64,000 bases of DNA, taken from positions 59,292,986 through 59,356,985 of the forward strand of contig OW804097.1 in the NCBI GenBank assembly GCA_942159475.1, given 5' to 3'. Every line of letters starts with the position of its first letter. The stretch's first letter is position 1. This stretch comes from Sthenelais limicola. Its lineage: Eukaryota; Annelida; Polychaeta; Phyllodocida; Sigalionidae. A program made the translations under genes and the position numbers. Positions 10,128 through 19,277 of this stretch are shown one piece after another. The notes under the pieces were generated by a model. The model saw only the letters and a list, made by a program, of their open reading frames with translations. It made no database searches and was not told the origin of the DNA.

Positions 10128-10509
10128 TGTGATGTGTCACAGAGAAATGTGTCATAAATGGCAAAATTGATATTTTTAAAAGTGTTTCATTCACAAGATT
10201 TCTCTATAGGAATGTTTTCGATTATTGGGTTGATTGGCGCTCTTATATATATGATTAAATGTATCAAACTGCAAGACTGTGTAGTGAATAGATATGCATT
10301 TCTAAGAACATCCTAAGGTGTAGTAATTGACCATTCAGACAATAATCGCTAATTTTTCAAACATACAGAGATATAAAAGTACTTAAATATTACATACTGC
10401 TAAAAGTTAACATCATTGGAATCCGCCTAATCCCATCTTTTAAAATACGATGGTACCTCAAAATTACTTTTTTTCGACTTATGACTAATTTCTTCTTTGA
10501 CACATCACA
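10128..10509. repeat. family D MITE, complete copy (382 bp, TA-flanked)
   Basis: Left end TGTGATGTGTCACAGAGAAA, right end TTTGACACATCACA. A TA dinucleotide lies on each side (10126-10127, 10510-10511). TA target duplication and short inverted ends suit a Tc1/mariner-type MITE. No transposase is present. Confidence 0.82.
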
Positions 10510-10639
10510 TATATGTGATAGGGTAGCCTACTCAATAGATAATAGATAAACAGATAGATAAACGTTTATTGGAACACATCATAGGTAGTCTGATCTGATC
10601 AGATAGAGCCTTTCAGTTCGGATAAGGTAAGATCCGTAT

Positions 10640-10770
10640 ATCAGCGATGCACTAATGGCTTTCCCGGCCCTGGAGTAGGCCACCTAATCGGAGTCTAATG
10701 GGATTTTGTGGTCAGGAGCGAGAGGTTTTGCCTCAGTTTGAAGGGACACTAGACTGCAGGGTATTGTAAT
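10640..10770. repeat. dispersed repeat G, copy 1
   Basis: Shares 'cactaatggctttcccggccctggagtaggc' type sequence, AATGGGATTTTGTGG and GAGAGGTTTTGCCTCAGTTT with copies at 15425-15670 and 34326-34480. No termini were recognised. Confidence 0.6.
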
Positions 10771-11120
10771 CTCTGTGATTACAGGTTTCTGCCTGTAGCC
10801 CTTCATACTTTCCATTATTCTTCAATGTTAACAATGGACTAGAATAACACACAGATGTCAGGATTGACATTTACAATGTGTTTCCAATAACATCAATTTA
10901 CAGGAAAATAAAGTAAAGTAGGATCCCAGTACATTTAACTGCTTCATAATTTCAAAGTTCAGTCTGACGATTTCAGTATTTGTCACCATTGCACTGCAGT
11001 CAGGCTTATTTCATGTTTTATGTTAATATCTTCTCACCTCACTCTCATCTGGGTTGGATATACAAGGAACTCCTTATAACTCTGCTGTTGAACTACTGTT
11101 ATACGGAAATCATATATAAT

Positions 11121-11360
11121 AAAACCTTAAATCTGCATTCTCTGCTATTACGACATAACAAATATTACCTAATGTACTCATATTATGACTTATACGTCTG
11201 AATTTATCAATAATATGCTACTGGTATATGTTTATACCCAAAATTTGAAGTCTTAATCACCGAGAGAAAACTGCCGCCTGTGAAGTGAAGTCATAGCATG
11301 AAAGGATTTGGGCGGGTCCTCCAAATACAAATGAGGGCGTTTTAGAAGCTTTATATTCAA
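11121..11360. repeat. family B MITE, reversed, one end
   Basis: Reads AAATCTGCATTCTCTGCTAT, CTCATATTATGACTTATACG, and later GGCGGGTCCTCCAAATACAA and TTTTAGAAGC. This is the reverse complement of the right-hand two thirds of family B. Confidence 0.75.
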
Positions 11361-11559
11361 TTCAATTCAAGAATTCTTTTATTTGCTGATCTTTTTACAG
11401 ATAGGTAATTCAGCTTCTGAGTAAACGGTTATCCTGAATAGTCAGTTATCCTGAGTGCCTAATCAAATCCTGCTAAATAAGCTGAAAATTGATAAATGCC
11501 ATTTATTAGATACGCATTGCTCTGAGAACATATAAAAAACAACTGAACAAAATCCTCAA

Positions 11560-11663
11560 AACGACTGGTCAGATGACTTTTAGATGGGCTGGAAATGAAT
11601 GGAACAAGAAGATATTCAGTTTTTGACCGACGTTATCAGAGAGTGCAGCTTTAATATCTTTTT
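11560..11663. repeat. family B MITE end fragment, reversed
   Basis: Ends GACCGACGTTATCAGAGAGT then GCAGCTTTAA, the left terminus of family B read backwards. Confidence 0.65.
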
Positions 11664-11883
11664 ACCTCCTCAACTGGGTTGGATATATAACAGAACTAGA
11701 TAAGATATATTCTAGTTCTGTGGATATATAAAGAACTTATAATTGATTTGAACTGTATATGGAAATAGTTTGAGCTCACATGATGTAATAAAACTTTAAT
11801 AAAAAAAAAACAGGAGAAAAGAGAAGAGACACCCATTGCAGTTCTCCGCCTCAGAAATGCTTTATGAGTATGATACACTATCC

Positions 11884-12236
11884 AATAGGGGATTTGCATG
11901 TCTCACTGCTCACAAATATTACAGTGCATGCTGGGGTGGATTCAGTTAAAATCTAACAAAACAAATATTTAGAAACATTTTTATCGAAAGTTGCAAGAAT
12001 ATTTTCACCAATATCATAGCTTGTGTAAGTGATCTTTAAAAACCAAATGCATGATGGGAAAAAACAAGTTTTGTTTCATGGAAATTGTAAAACACATGCC
12101 TATTTACATGAGATCACTGTTAAAAATTCCATGCTGAACATAACATATTTTCTATAGCTTTTACACTCACACACAACCACCATAATGCCATACAAATCAA
12201 GATGATTCAAGATGGTGGACATGCAAGCCCCCTATT
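11884..12236. repeat. family C MITE, complete copy
   Basis: AATAGGGGATTTGCATGTC at the left and GACATGCAAGCCCCCTATT at the right, with the full interior between. It is one of the most complete copies in the window. Confidence 0.88.
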
Positions 12237-12441
12237 GTAAACACAGCGATTAACTGCGAACCTTGACAGCTTTTATGGGGGCGAATAAATGACGTTTTCT
12301 TTTAAGTTTTATTGCGTTTTCGCCTGCTTGCCCCAGATGAGTGGATCGATTGAAAATCGATGACAATTATTCTGGTAAACTATGGAGAGTGATGGTGCGC
12401 TGACACAAGCATTATGTAAGAGTGATAACAGCCTCAGTGTA

Positions 12442-12857
12442 TGGGTCAGAGCAGCAGAAAATGTACAATCAGCAGCTCTACAAATTTGAGCTAATTCTGC
12501 TAAATTAGGCTGAAAATTGATAAAATATGCCATTTATTATGTATACGCATTGCTCTGAAAACAACGTAACCATGAGATAGTTATATGACCGTGCGTATTA
12601 CACTAGTGAGCTATGTTTGGTAGTCATGACAACCAATGCGTTTTTACTGAGTTTATGGCCGAAATTCAACTTTACGACTCAAAGATATTTTCTATTTATA
12701 TCATTAAAACCATGTATAATAGATTGGTTTCAGTCACTTCGAATACATCACTTGTTTCAACGCAACTCGTGCAATCTTCACGCTCCTTCAACCAACTCGT
12801 TAGTTATTTAACAGGACTAGTGAAGGCGAATTGTACATTTTCTGACGACTTGACCCA
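12442..12857. repeat. family A long form (416 bp, TA-flanked)
   Basis: Both ends are those of family A (TGGGTCAGAGCAGCAGAAAA ... TTTTCTGACGACTTGACCCA) and a TA lies on each side. The interior is different and longer, with CACTAGTGAGC, AATGCGTTTTTACTGAG and CTCCTTCAACCAACTCGTTA. The same interior recurs in inverted order at 61735-61990 and as pieces at 13741-13800 and 43640-43720. It may be closer to an ancestral element from which the short form derives. Confidence 0.75.
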
Positions 12858-12988
12858 TATGTCATTGAGAGGTCTCCTGCCAATATTATAACTGTGGGAA
12901 ACAAAGGATTTACTGGCAAAAGAATTACGTCAGACGCTGAGCCCAAAGACTGAGAGCAGTGAGGGTGGGGGACGGGGACTATTGATTG

Positions 12989-13162
12989 ATGAAACAGCCA
13001 TTGGCCAATCAAACCGATTTAAATGACAATGAGGAACAATTGGCCTCTACTCTACCAACTGCGGGTGCAACAGATCCATCAGCCGTGATGGAGAGGCTGA
13101 GCTCTTCGATTAAAGACTCAATCCTTGTGAATGTGACTGCCACTAGTGGCTCTTGCCCTTAA
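12989..13162 (+). CDS. short coding-like ORF, 57 residues, unknown
   Basis: ATG at 12989, TAA at 13160-13162. The protein starts MKQPLANQTDLNDNEEQLAS and later has DPSAVMERLSSSIKDSILVN. Composition is balanced, hydrophilic and unlike the AT-driven frames nearby. A possible continuation in the same frame after the TAA (FKVDNYIEENFINYLVYN) is less convincing. It could be a host first exon or the start of a gag-like retroelement protein. No domain was recognised and the ATG context is weak. Confidence 0.25.
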   Translation: MKQPLANQTDLNDNEEQLASTLPTAGATDPSAVMERLSSSIKDSILVNVTATSGSCP

Positions 13163-13494
13163 TTCAAAGTAGACAACTATATTGAAGAGAACTTTATCAA
13201 TTACCTTGTATACAACATTAATATAGGCGATATTTGTTGGTAGAACAATCTAGTTGGCCCAACTAGTTTTATTCAGTTTTTAAAAAATATCAAATTCGGA
13301 TGTTGAATAATCAACCCAGAACAACGGAGGAACAGGACATGGGGATTTTAAATGTGCTTAGTTTCGTGTAACAAACGCCCTTTATCAACAAGATAAAGAT
13401 TTCGTCGAAGTATTAAAATAGGCAGTGCTGTTGTCATAGTTAGATATATAGGAGCTGACGCTGTGCATACAACCCATTCAAGTGACTGGGCTGC
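13163..13494. other. no feature recognised
   Basis: AT-rich. No open frame over 60 codons and no match to the repeat families listed here. Confidence 0.4.
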
Positions 13495-13960
13495 TTGACC
13501 AGATTTTGTCCAGTTGTTTTTGTTACAAGGCGTCTAAAACGTCCTCATTTGTATTTATCATTATTAATTTTTATTCAGACTAAAATAAGTACAGAATCGC
13601 CCTTGAGTCTCTACGAGTAGATCTCCCGGTCGGTCCTTAAGAATATAAATTAATGATACAGAATACAATACATGCGTCTACAGAATAACAATCCGTTTGG
13701 CTATACACGACATTCATTTTTTAGTATGAGATATGACACAATAGACGCTCCTTCAACCAACTCTTTAGTTATTTTAACAGGACTAGTGAAGGCGAATTGT
13801 ACATTTGGAGGACCCATGAGAATCCTTTCATATGATGACATCACTTATTATCACTCACTGGCGGCAGTTTTCTCTCGATGATTTGACTTCAAATTTGTGT
13901 ATTTAAACATATCTATATAAATAACAACAGAATATTCATAAATCCAGTCGTATAAGTCAT
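13495..13960. repeat. broken family B joined to family A long-form end
   Basis: 13495-13560 is a B piece (TTTTGTCCAGTTGTTTTTGT, CTAAAACGTCCTCATTTG). 13741-13800 is the end of the A long form (CTCCTTCAACCAACTC ... GGCGAATTGTACATTT). From 13801 the sequence switches directly to B again (GGAGGACCCATGAGAATCC, CACTGGCGGCAGTTTTCTCT). The chimeric junction at 13800 falls at the shared A terminus. Confidence 0.65.
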
Positions 13961-14214
13961 AATTTGAGTGAATTTGGTAAGAAATGGATTTGGTGATACA
14001 TGACTGTCAATGTGGTTCAGTTATTGACATTGCAGCTTCAGGACCTTTATATCATAACTTATCATATTAAGACGTATGCAACATGATATATGTGCTTCAC
14101 GAAAACACTTATTAATCTTGTAGATCAATGTAAACAATGTTGAGGGGAACGATTACACAAGGTAATTTCGCTACATAAACATAGTAGTTGTGATATAAAA
14201 ATGGAATACAAGCT

Positions 14215-14335
14215 CAGGGCTGTTCTGAAATAGCGCATCAGATACTGGGAGTGAAAGTGTATGCATCACCACTCACGATGATACGCACATTGTCACTCCT
14301 GGTGTGTCTGATACACTATTTCAGAACAACCACTT
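14215..14335. repeat. hairpin MITE, 121 bp
   Basis: Left arm GGCTGTTCTGAAATAGCGCA then TCAGATACTGGGAGTGA. The right arm is its near-exact reverse complement, ending ATTTCAGAACAACC. Arms are about 38 bp around a short centre. The family is unknown; only one copy was seen here. Confidence 0.75.
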
Positions 14336-14640
14336 GTTGCATCCTAATCTAAATATACACAGGGAACAGGTCTAGATCCCCAGGGGACGTGGGCTGTCAG
14401 GAGGGGTATATCAGGAAGACAGCAAAGGTCAATGGATATAATAGCACAGGAATGTAAGGTGGGTCATGCCAAACGTATTTTGTATTATCATTCAATTAAC
14501 TGCCAGGTTTAAATTACATTAATCAAATACAAAAAGAAAAATGCAGTTTCCCTTGAGGATATATATGTTCTCATCCGCGATTTGGGGAAATTAACAAATA
14601 ACTTCATATATAGATTGATAGTAGAGACTAATACTTATAC
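14336..14640. other. no feature recognised
   Basis: AT-rich filler between two MITEs. Confidence 0.4.
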
Positions 14641-14871
14641 AGCTCAGTAGAGTAGAAAATATACAATCGGCAGCTGTACACTTTTGCTGCTAGATTAGGC
14701 TGGAAAATAATAAATACTAGATATATGTCTGAGTATATTTGATATTGCCTTGATTCAAACAATCTGTTCAGTTATCTTGAACTGTATTTCGAACCTCCTT
14801 TTTTGTTTTAGATTTGGATTATTTGAGAGGATTGGTGACGACGAATTGTACATTTTCCGACGATTTCCCCC
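14641..14871. repeat. family A MITE, near complete
   Basis: Left end AGTAGAAAATATACAATCGG (diverged). Right end GACGAATTGTACATTTTCCG followed by ACGATTTCCCCC. Confidence 0.78.
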
Positions 14872-14970
14872 ATATTGGTTGCCATAGTGAGACAGTACCT
14901 GTTGGAGGAACTGTGGAGGAACTCCAGTAGCATTGACCACCACTGTGCCCCAATGGACGAGGCTCTATAG

Positions 14971-15057
14971 AAAGCAGCTGCAAGGCTTGCCACTATGAAA
15001 GAGCTCTCAGTGATACATTTCATTCTGACCCAATTTCCAGAGCTCGTGAATGGACAG
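14971..15057 (+). CDS. candidate exon (about 29 codons)
   Basis: The open segment ends at a consensus donor, CAG|GTATGT at 15058. The frame reads SSCKACHYERALSDTFHSDP and then ISRAREWTG, which looks coding. Possible acceptors are TCTATAG at 14970 and GAAAGCAG at 14977. Both have a poor pyrimidine tract, which weakens the call. The opposite strand is also open here. No family was recognised. Confidence 0.22.
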
Positions 15058-15424
15058 GTATGTTCACCTACCCTTGCTTTACTACACTACTAAAAGGCAA
15101 TTTATACTGGTCCACTCAACCCAAAGAATTGTTCTTATAATTTAAACAAAATGTTGAACATAAAATAATATCACTTTAAAATCTGAAGAAACCACTGGAG
15201 GCATTTGGTTGTGATTAAGTTGATTTAGATATAAAGAATAAAATCTCTCCTTCTCTAATACATTGAGTGTCAATCGTGTCATAAACAACCTGAGTTTTAA
15301 GTATATAGAAAGGAAAATAAGAAATAAAATTAATACAGTACGATAGATAATAAAAAGCAATGCAATTTTGAACGCAATTAAATTTGTACTCAGTCTAGGC
15401 TCACAGTCTCTCAGATGAGATAAC
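15058..15424. other. no feature recognised
   Basis: AT-rich. The 94-codon minus frame at 15142-15426 is hydrophobic and AT-driven, with no domain seen. Confidence 0.35.
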
Positions 15425-15670
15425 AATGGTATGTCAGTGATTGGACGCCTACAGCGCTAATGGCTATTCTGGACTTGGAGTAGGCATCTAAATGGGTTTA
15501 TAATAGTATGTTATGGTGTGAAGCGAGAGACTTTCCCTCAGTGTGGAGGGACTCTGTGGACTCTGAGCTTAGATTGGAGAGGCTTTCCCTCAGGGTACAG
15601 TTTGAATGTATCTGTGGACTTTGAGTCTAGACTGTGAGAGGCTTTCACTCAGTTTGGAGGGACTCGTGTT
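15425..15670. repeat. dispersed repeat G, copy 2
   Basis: GTCAGTGATTGGACGCCTAC, TGGACTTGGAGTAGGC and three successive variants of GAGAGACTTTCCCTCAGTGT. The first 30 bp is inverted relative to the copy at 34326, while the rest is in the same orientation. The family therefore has an invertible or palindromic module. Confidence 0.65.
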
Positions 15671-16204
15671 GGAATGTAATGGATTTCGTGTTGTAGATAT
15701 ATTTTTATCATTTAGGATGTTTATGCAGATTACAATACGGTACAGTCATGGAAGTATGGGCTGCCAGGAGGTAATTCAACAGCGAATAGCCATGGTCTTC
15801 CACCCACTGCAATCTCTGAAAGATAACTATGTTCCGCTTAACCTGAACTCGGTTTACCTCAATTGTCAGTTAAATTGAACCTTATGCAATTTCCATGCAG
15901 ACCTCCAACTTAATTTATCCGTTCTCTTTATAGCTGACTTTTCGATTAACCTAAACTTTTCCTGATTTCCCCTCGAGTTTAGGTTAACTGGAACATAGTA
16001 TATTTCTAAGGATTCTAAAGATTATACTTATACTAGTGGAGATATCTACAATGAAGACATGCAATTGAATCATAATGATATGACAATAGTGTATACTTTG
16101 TTTAATTTAATCTAAGGCCATAGAAATGTCGCGTTTTGGTGGAGCCCCAACAACTCCTTTTATTGATTGTTCCTAACAAATTTTATATCATATCATTTAT
16201 ACAC
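15671..16204. other. no gene; partial repeat
   Basis: GCCATGGTCTTCCACCCACTG near 15789 also occurs near 62503, so at least part is repetitive. AACCTGAACTC...GAGTTTAGGTTAACT near 15840-15990 forms a loose inverted repeat. Confidence 0.35.
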
Positions 16205-16405
16205 ATACCGTCTTTCCCTGTGTATAAGCCGGTCTCCGTTTATAAGCCTGTCCCGTTTATAAGCCGGCGGTAAACACATTCTTATGGTAAAATAAGCACT
16301 ATATTCCGTACCCCGAATATATTAACCCGCCCGGAAAATAAGCCTGGTCTATCACCATTTGAAATTAATATAACCCGGGGCTTATAAACGGGGAAATGTG
16401 GTAAT
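16205..16405. repeat. MITE with ~28-bp inverted ends, 201 bp
   Basis: Left end ATACCGTCTTTCCCTGTGTA then TAAGCC. The right end is GGCTTATAAACGGGGAAATG then TGGTAAT, its imperfect reverse complement. The interior repeats the TTTATAAGCC motif three times. Confidence 0.7.
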
Positions 16406-16534
16406 ACCATCTAAGCTAATATAACATTATTAATTACCATTATCATAAAGTAAATATCACTGTTATATTTCAATCGAAATCTGGACTTCTGGAAATCTGG
16501 AATATTATTCTGAGTAAATAGGAACGTATTGCCA

Positions 16535-16668
16535 AGGATCATGTGCCACTGCGTATGTCTGTTACAGTGCTTGCTGGAATAGATTCAATTCAGGTTTGAC
16601 ATACAAATATTTAGCAACATTTTTATTGGAAATGTTCGAATTGCATTGATCAATATCATATCGTTAGG
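16535..16668. repeat. family C MITE fragment
   Basis: CATGTGCCACTGCGTATGTC through ACATACAAATATTTAGCAAC. Neither the terminal TAGGGG end nor the right half is present. Confidence 0.65.
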
Positions 16669-16794
16669 GATGCCGAGCTGGAAGACCTACCCTCGGGTAG
16701 AAGTCCCATTTCTATATATAATCAATGATGGAAATACAACTCTTATAATGATAGGTAATAATAATGTAATAAGGGTAATGAGAGTAATAGACTC

Positions 16795-17160
16795 TATTTA
16801 TATATCATTTACTGCCGTCGATATGTGTGTCTTGCCAAAGTTAGGGTTATCATCCCCACAGACAAATGTACTTACTATTTGTTATGAAGTCCTATATTTG
16901 TATATATACCTTACTAGGCTAGTCCTATATTATACCTCACTAGACTAGTCTTATATTACTTGTATACTATTATTATTATTATTAATAATAATATACACCA
17001 GTCATGTATTATCAGTAGCTAGTTATTATAAGAATAAGATTGAAATACCCTGTGAGGAATAAAACAGAAAATCTATCTCTATGGCAGTTTCATACAAAGA
17101 CATCCAAGACCTTTTTGTACTATAAGGATTATATACCAAAGGAAAACATTTTTCTGTTTA
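16795..17160. repeat. dispersed repeat F, copy 1
   Basis: Shares ATCATTTACTGCCGTC, CACAGACAAATGTACTTACT, AGTAGCTAGTTATTATAAG and AATACCCTGTGAGG with 53932-54290. No termini or coding capacity. The 100-codon frame at 16646-16948 partly overlaps it and is not supported. Confidence 0.75.
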
Positions 17161-17234
17161 TTTAAATTCTTTTAAAATTTGCACTCAATGCCGCGATATT
17201 GATATACATATCAATCGATCAACAAGGATGATAA

Positions 17235-17639
17235 TTATAATGTGTAAACATATGCGTTGGATATATTCCCAAATGAGAGGGACCCATCCCAACTGCTCTT
17301 CAACAATATCACATACCAAGGCAGCAATCTAGGAATCAATCGCCTATAAACGACTCCAGCCAGCACACACTTGTTGGCAAAAGTAAATACCGCTTTGTTT
17401 AATACAGGGAGAGGGAGGAGGAACCCAATACCATTATAGCTCAGCAAAAACAACAAGTGGTAGAGAAACTGCAATATTAGATATGTCCCCGGGGGGAAAT
17501 CAGAGCCCTTGCCCACAAATTCTATTGATTCCTCGCCCCTCACTCTAGCTTTGTACGGCACATCAAGACCGCTCGACAGTACATTCCACTTAGAGGTAGG
17601 CGACGCTTGAGGCGTTTCCCTCCACTGAGAAGCCTTCAT
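17235..17639 (-). CDS. uncertain 134-residue ORF
   Basis: An open frame downstream of the Ngaro element and in the same orientation. The N-terminal part (about residues 1-50, with LDVPYKARVRGEESIEFVGK) is hydrophilic. The remainder is hydrophobic, with one or two possible membrane segments. No domain was recognised. It may be a decayed transposon reading frame or chance. Confidence 0.15.
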   Translation of the reverse strand: MKASQWRETPQASPTSKWNVLSSGLDVPYKARVRGEESIEFVGKGSDFPPGTYLILQFLYHLLFLLSYNGIGFLLPLPVLNKAVFTFANKCVLAGVVYRRLIPRLLPWYVILLKSSWDGSLSFGNISNAYVYTL

Positions 17640-17640
17640 C

Positions 17641-17940
17641 TCTCAGCCCTCTCTTGTTTTCCCTTCTGAGGGAGAGGGTTCTCATCGTTTCTTTGTAGCA
17701 ACCTACCCATATATCGATAAAACGAAAAGCATGAGGGTGTGTGTAAAAGGGTTTGTTTTAAAACATAAATACGGGATCAAAATGTAGTAAAACAATTGTG
17801 AATATTTTCGTAAAAGCATGGAACTTGGTAGATTCATTTGGGTTATCTCTCCTACTCTGTTTTTCCCCTTCTAAGGGAGAGGGTTCTCATAGCAAAGTCT
17901 ACCTTTATTTCAATCAAACGAATGGCATGAGTGTGGGTGT
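17641..17940. repeat. two diverged tandem copies of a ~210-bp unit
   Basis: CCCTTCTGAGGGAGAGGGTT at 17661 and CCCTTCTAAGGGAGAGGGTT near 17871 begin similar stretches. Each continues with CTCAT, an AAACGAA(A/T)(A/G)GCATGAG segment and a GTGTGT-like end. The unit lies immediately outside the 3' end of the Ngaro element. Confidence 0.6.
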
Positions 17941-18001
17941 ATATCTGTCTTCTGATAAATAAGCAAAAGGGGGTATTGCAGGTCTCGAGGCCGAAGCCTC
18001 C
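17941..18001 (-). repeat. Ngaro split repeat B2 (3' end of element)
   Basis: 61-bp copy of B1 forming the 3' terminus. It is separated from A2 by 29 bp that include a sense-strand AATAAA (18008-18003), a likely polyadenylation signal. Confidence 0.9.
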
Positions 18002-18030
18002 TTTTATTAAAGAAGAACAAGAGAAAAAAA

Positions 18031-18162
18031 AAGAAAGTGGCCGTGTGGTCAGTTCGGAGTTGTAGTGAGGAATGACCAGGATAGTCAGGTGATATTCACT
18101 GGCGGGAAGCTATTCAGGTACCACCACATATATTCCTATATGCACACATATAGTACACATAT
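18031..18162 (-). repeat. Ngaro split repeat A2
   Basis: Second copy of the 132-bp A repeat. It overlaps B1 by the 4 bp ATAT at 18159-18162, the overlap expected for the recombination core shared by the A and B repeats. Confidence 0.93.
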
Positions 18163-18219
18163 CTGTCTTCTGATAAATAAGCAAAAGGGGGTATTGCAGG
18201 TCTCGAGGCCGAAGCCTCC
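18159..18219 (-). repeat. Ngaro split repeat B1
   Basis: 61 bp, reading identical to B2. It ends in the small hairpin GAGGCCGAAGCCTC. It lies 20 bp beyond the recombinase stop codon. Confidence 0.92.
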
Positions 18220-18239
18220 AAGACCCAAGAAGAAAACCC

Positions 18240-19277
18240 TCACTTCAAGGCAGCTAAGGACGTAGCAACTAGGGAATCCACATCACGTTTTCTGTCAAAA
18301 GGTGCTACTAGGTACGAAAGCACGGCCATGCTCGACCAACACCCAGCGGCTTGTATATCCGGTAGGGGTACTCCAATCTTGTAAAGCCACTGGGCCCCAC
18401 TGCGTCGGAGGCTATGAAAGCCTACAGAGCCAGCACTCACACCAATTTTAGAGGATAATGCACGAAGGTAATCCAACACCTCCCGGTAACAGATGGGTGC
18501 TCCATCCACCACAAACAAAGGAGCATCAGCAGGGGCTGAACTATGCGCAAGATGATCCTTCAGCAATGACGCTGCACACAAAGGAGAATTGCTCACATAG
18601 CAAACAGGGATTTTGACTTCCTCCTCCCTGTATTTAAGTGTTTTAGAAGACTTGATTAGCAGAATCAGACCCCAGTCATGGAAGGTTACATCAGACCTTC
18701 TAACCAGATGAAGTGAAGAAGACGCTTCTCCAAGCGAATCAGGTAGCAGATTCGACTTCCTCAAAAGCGAGCGAAATGAGAGGACGATAGCCCCCCACAT
18801 CGCGGATTCCTTAGGCACAGACACTTCCACGTAATTAAACATTTGTAGAAGCTGAGTAGGAGATAATGGTATTACTTGCTCCACAGAAGTACCCAAACTG
18901 CGTTTCAGGCCTTCTAACACCATTTTCACAAGGTACGAGTCTCTAAAGGAAGACTCATAACCATAATATCGATGTAGGCTGATGATGGCACTCAGATAAT
19001 TATTTACCGTCACATATTTAACTGACCTAGCTTTGTAGACCAAAAATCTCACTACAGTATGAGAAGTAGCAGGTAGAGGGCATAAATCGAACTGATGACA
19101 GAAGCTGAAGAAACAAGCCCACTGAGAATTCCGTTGAGACTTAGTATTCTTTGCAGTAGCAGCAGAAATAGCAACAGCAACCTCACTATCCAGCTGGTCC
19201 AGGGCTGCAACATAAAGCAGAAGTAGCTGGAGAAAAAACACAACCATGATGATTAACACGAGACAAATGGTCAGCAA
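18240..19277 (-). CDS. tyrosine recombinase of Ngaro element (345 aa)
   Basis: Integrates the circular DNA copy by site-specific recombination. Visible catalytic residues: the first Arg in the SFRSLLRKSNLLP segment (about residue 170-176, the RxSNL context common in Ngaro), the box H288-S-L-R291-R, W314 in GCWSS, and nucleophile Y322 in VLSYL. The core-binding domain (about 35-120) and the catalytic domain are both full length. The first ~25 residues are hydrophobic and overlap the end of the RT frame, so translation may really begin further in, near LDQLDSEVAVA. No frameshift or stop was seen, so the enzyme looks functional. Confidence 0.92.
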   Translation of the reverse strand: MLTICLVLIIMVVFFLQLLLLYVAALDQLDSEVAVAISAATAKNTKSQRNSQWACFFSFCHQFDLCPLPATSHTVVRFLVYKARSVKYVTVNNYLSAIISLHRYYGYESSFRDSYLVKMVLEGLKRSLGTSVEQVIPLSPTQLLQMFNYVEVSVPKESAMWGAIVLSFRSLLRKSNLLPDSLGEASSSLHLVRRSDVTFHDWGLILLIKSSKTLKYREEEVKIPVCYVSNSPLCAASLLKDHLAHSSAPADAPLFVVDGAPICYREVLDYLRALSSKIGVSAGSVGFHSLRRSGAQWLYKIGVPLPDIQAAGCWSSMAVLSYLVAPFDRKRDVDSLVATSLAALK

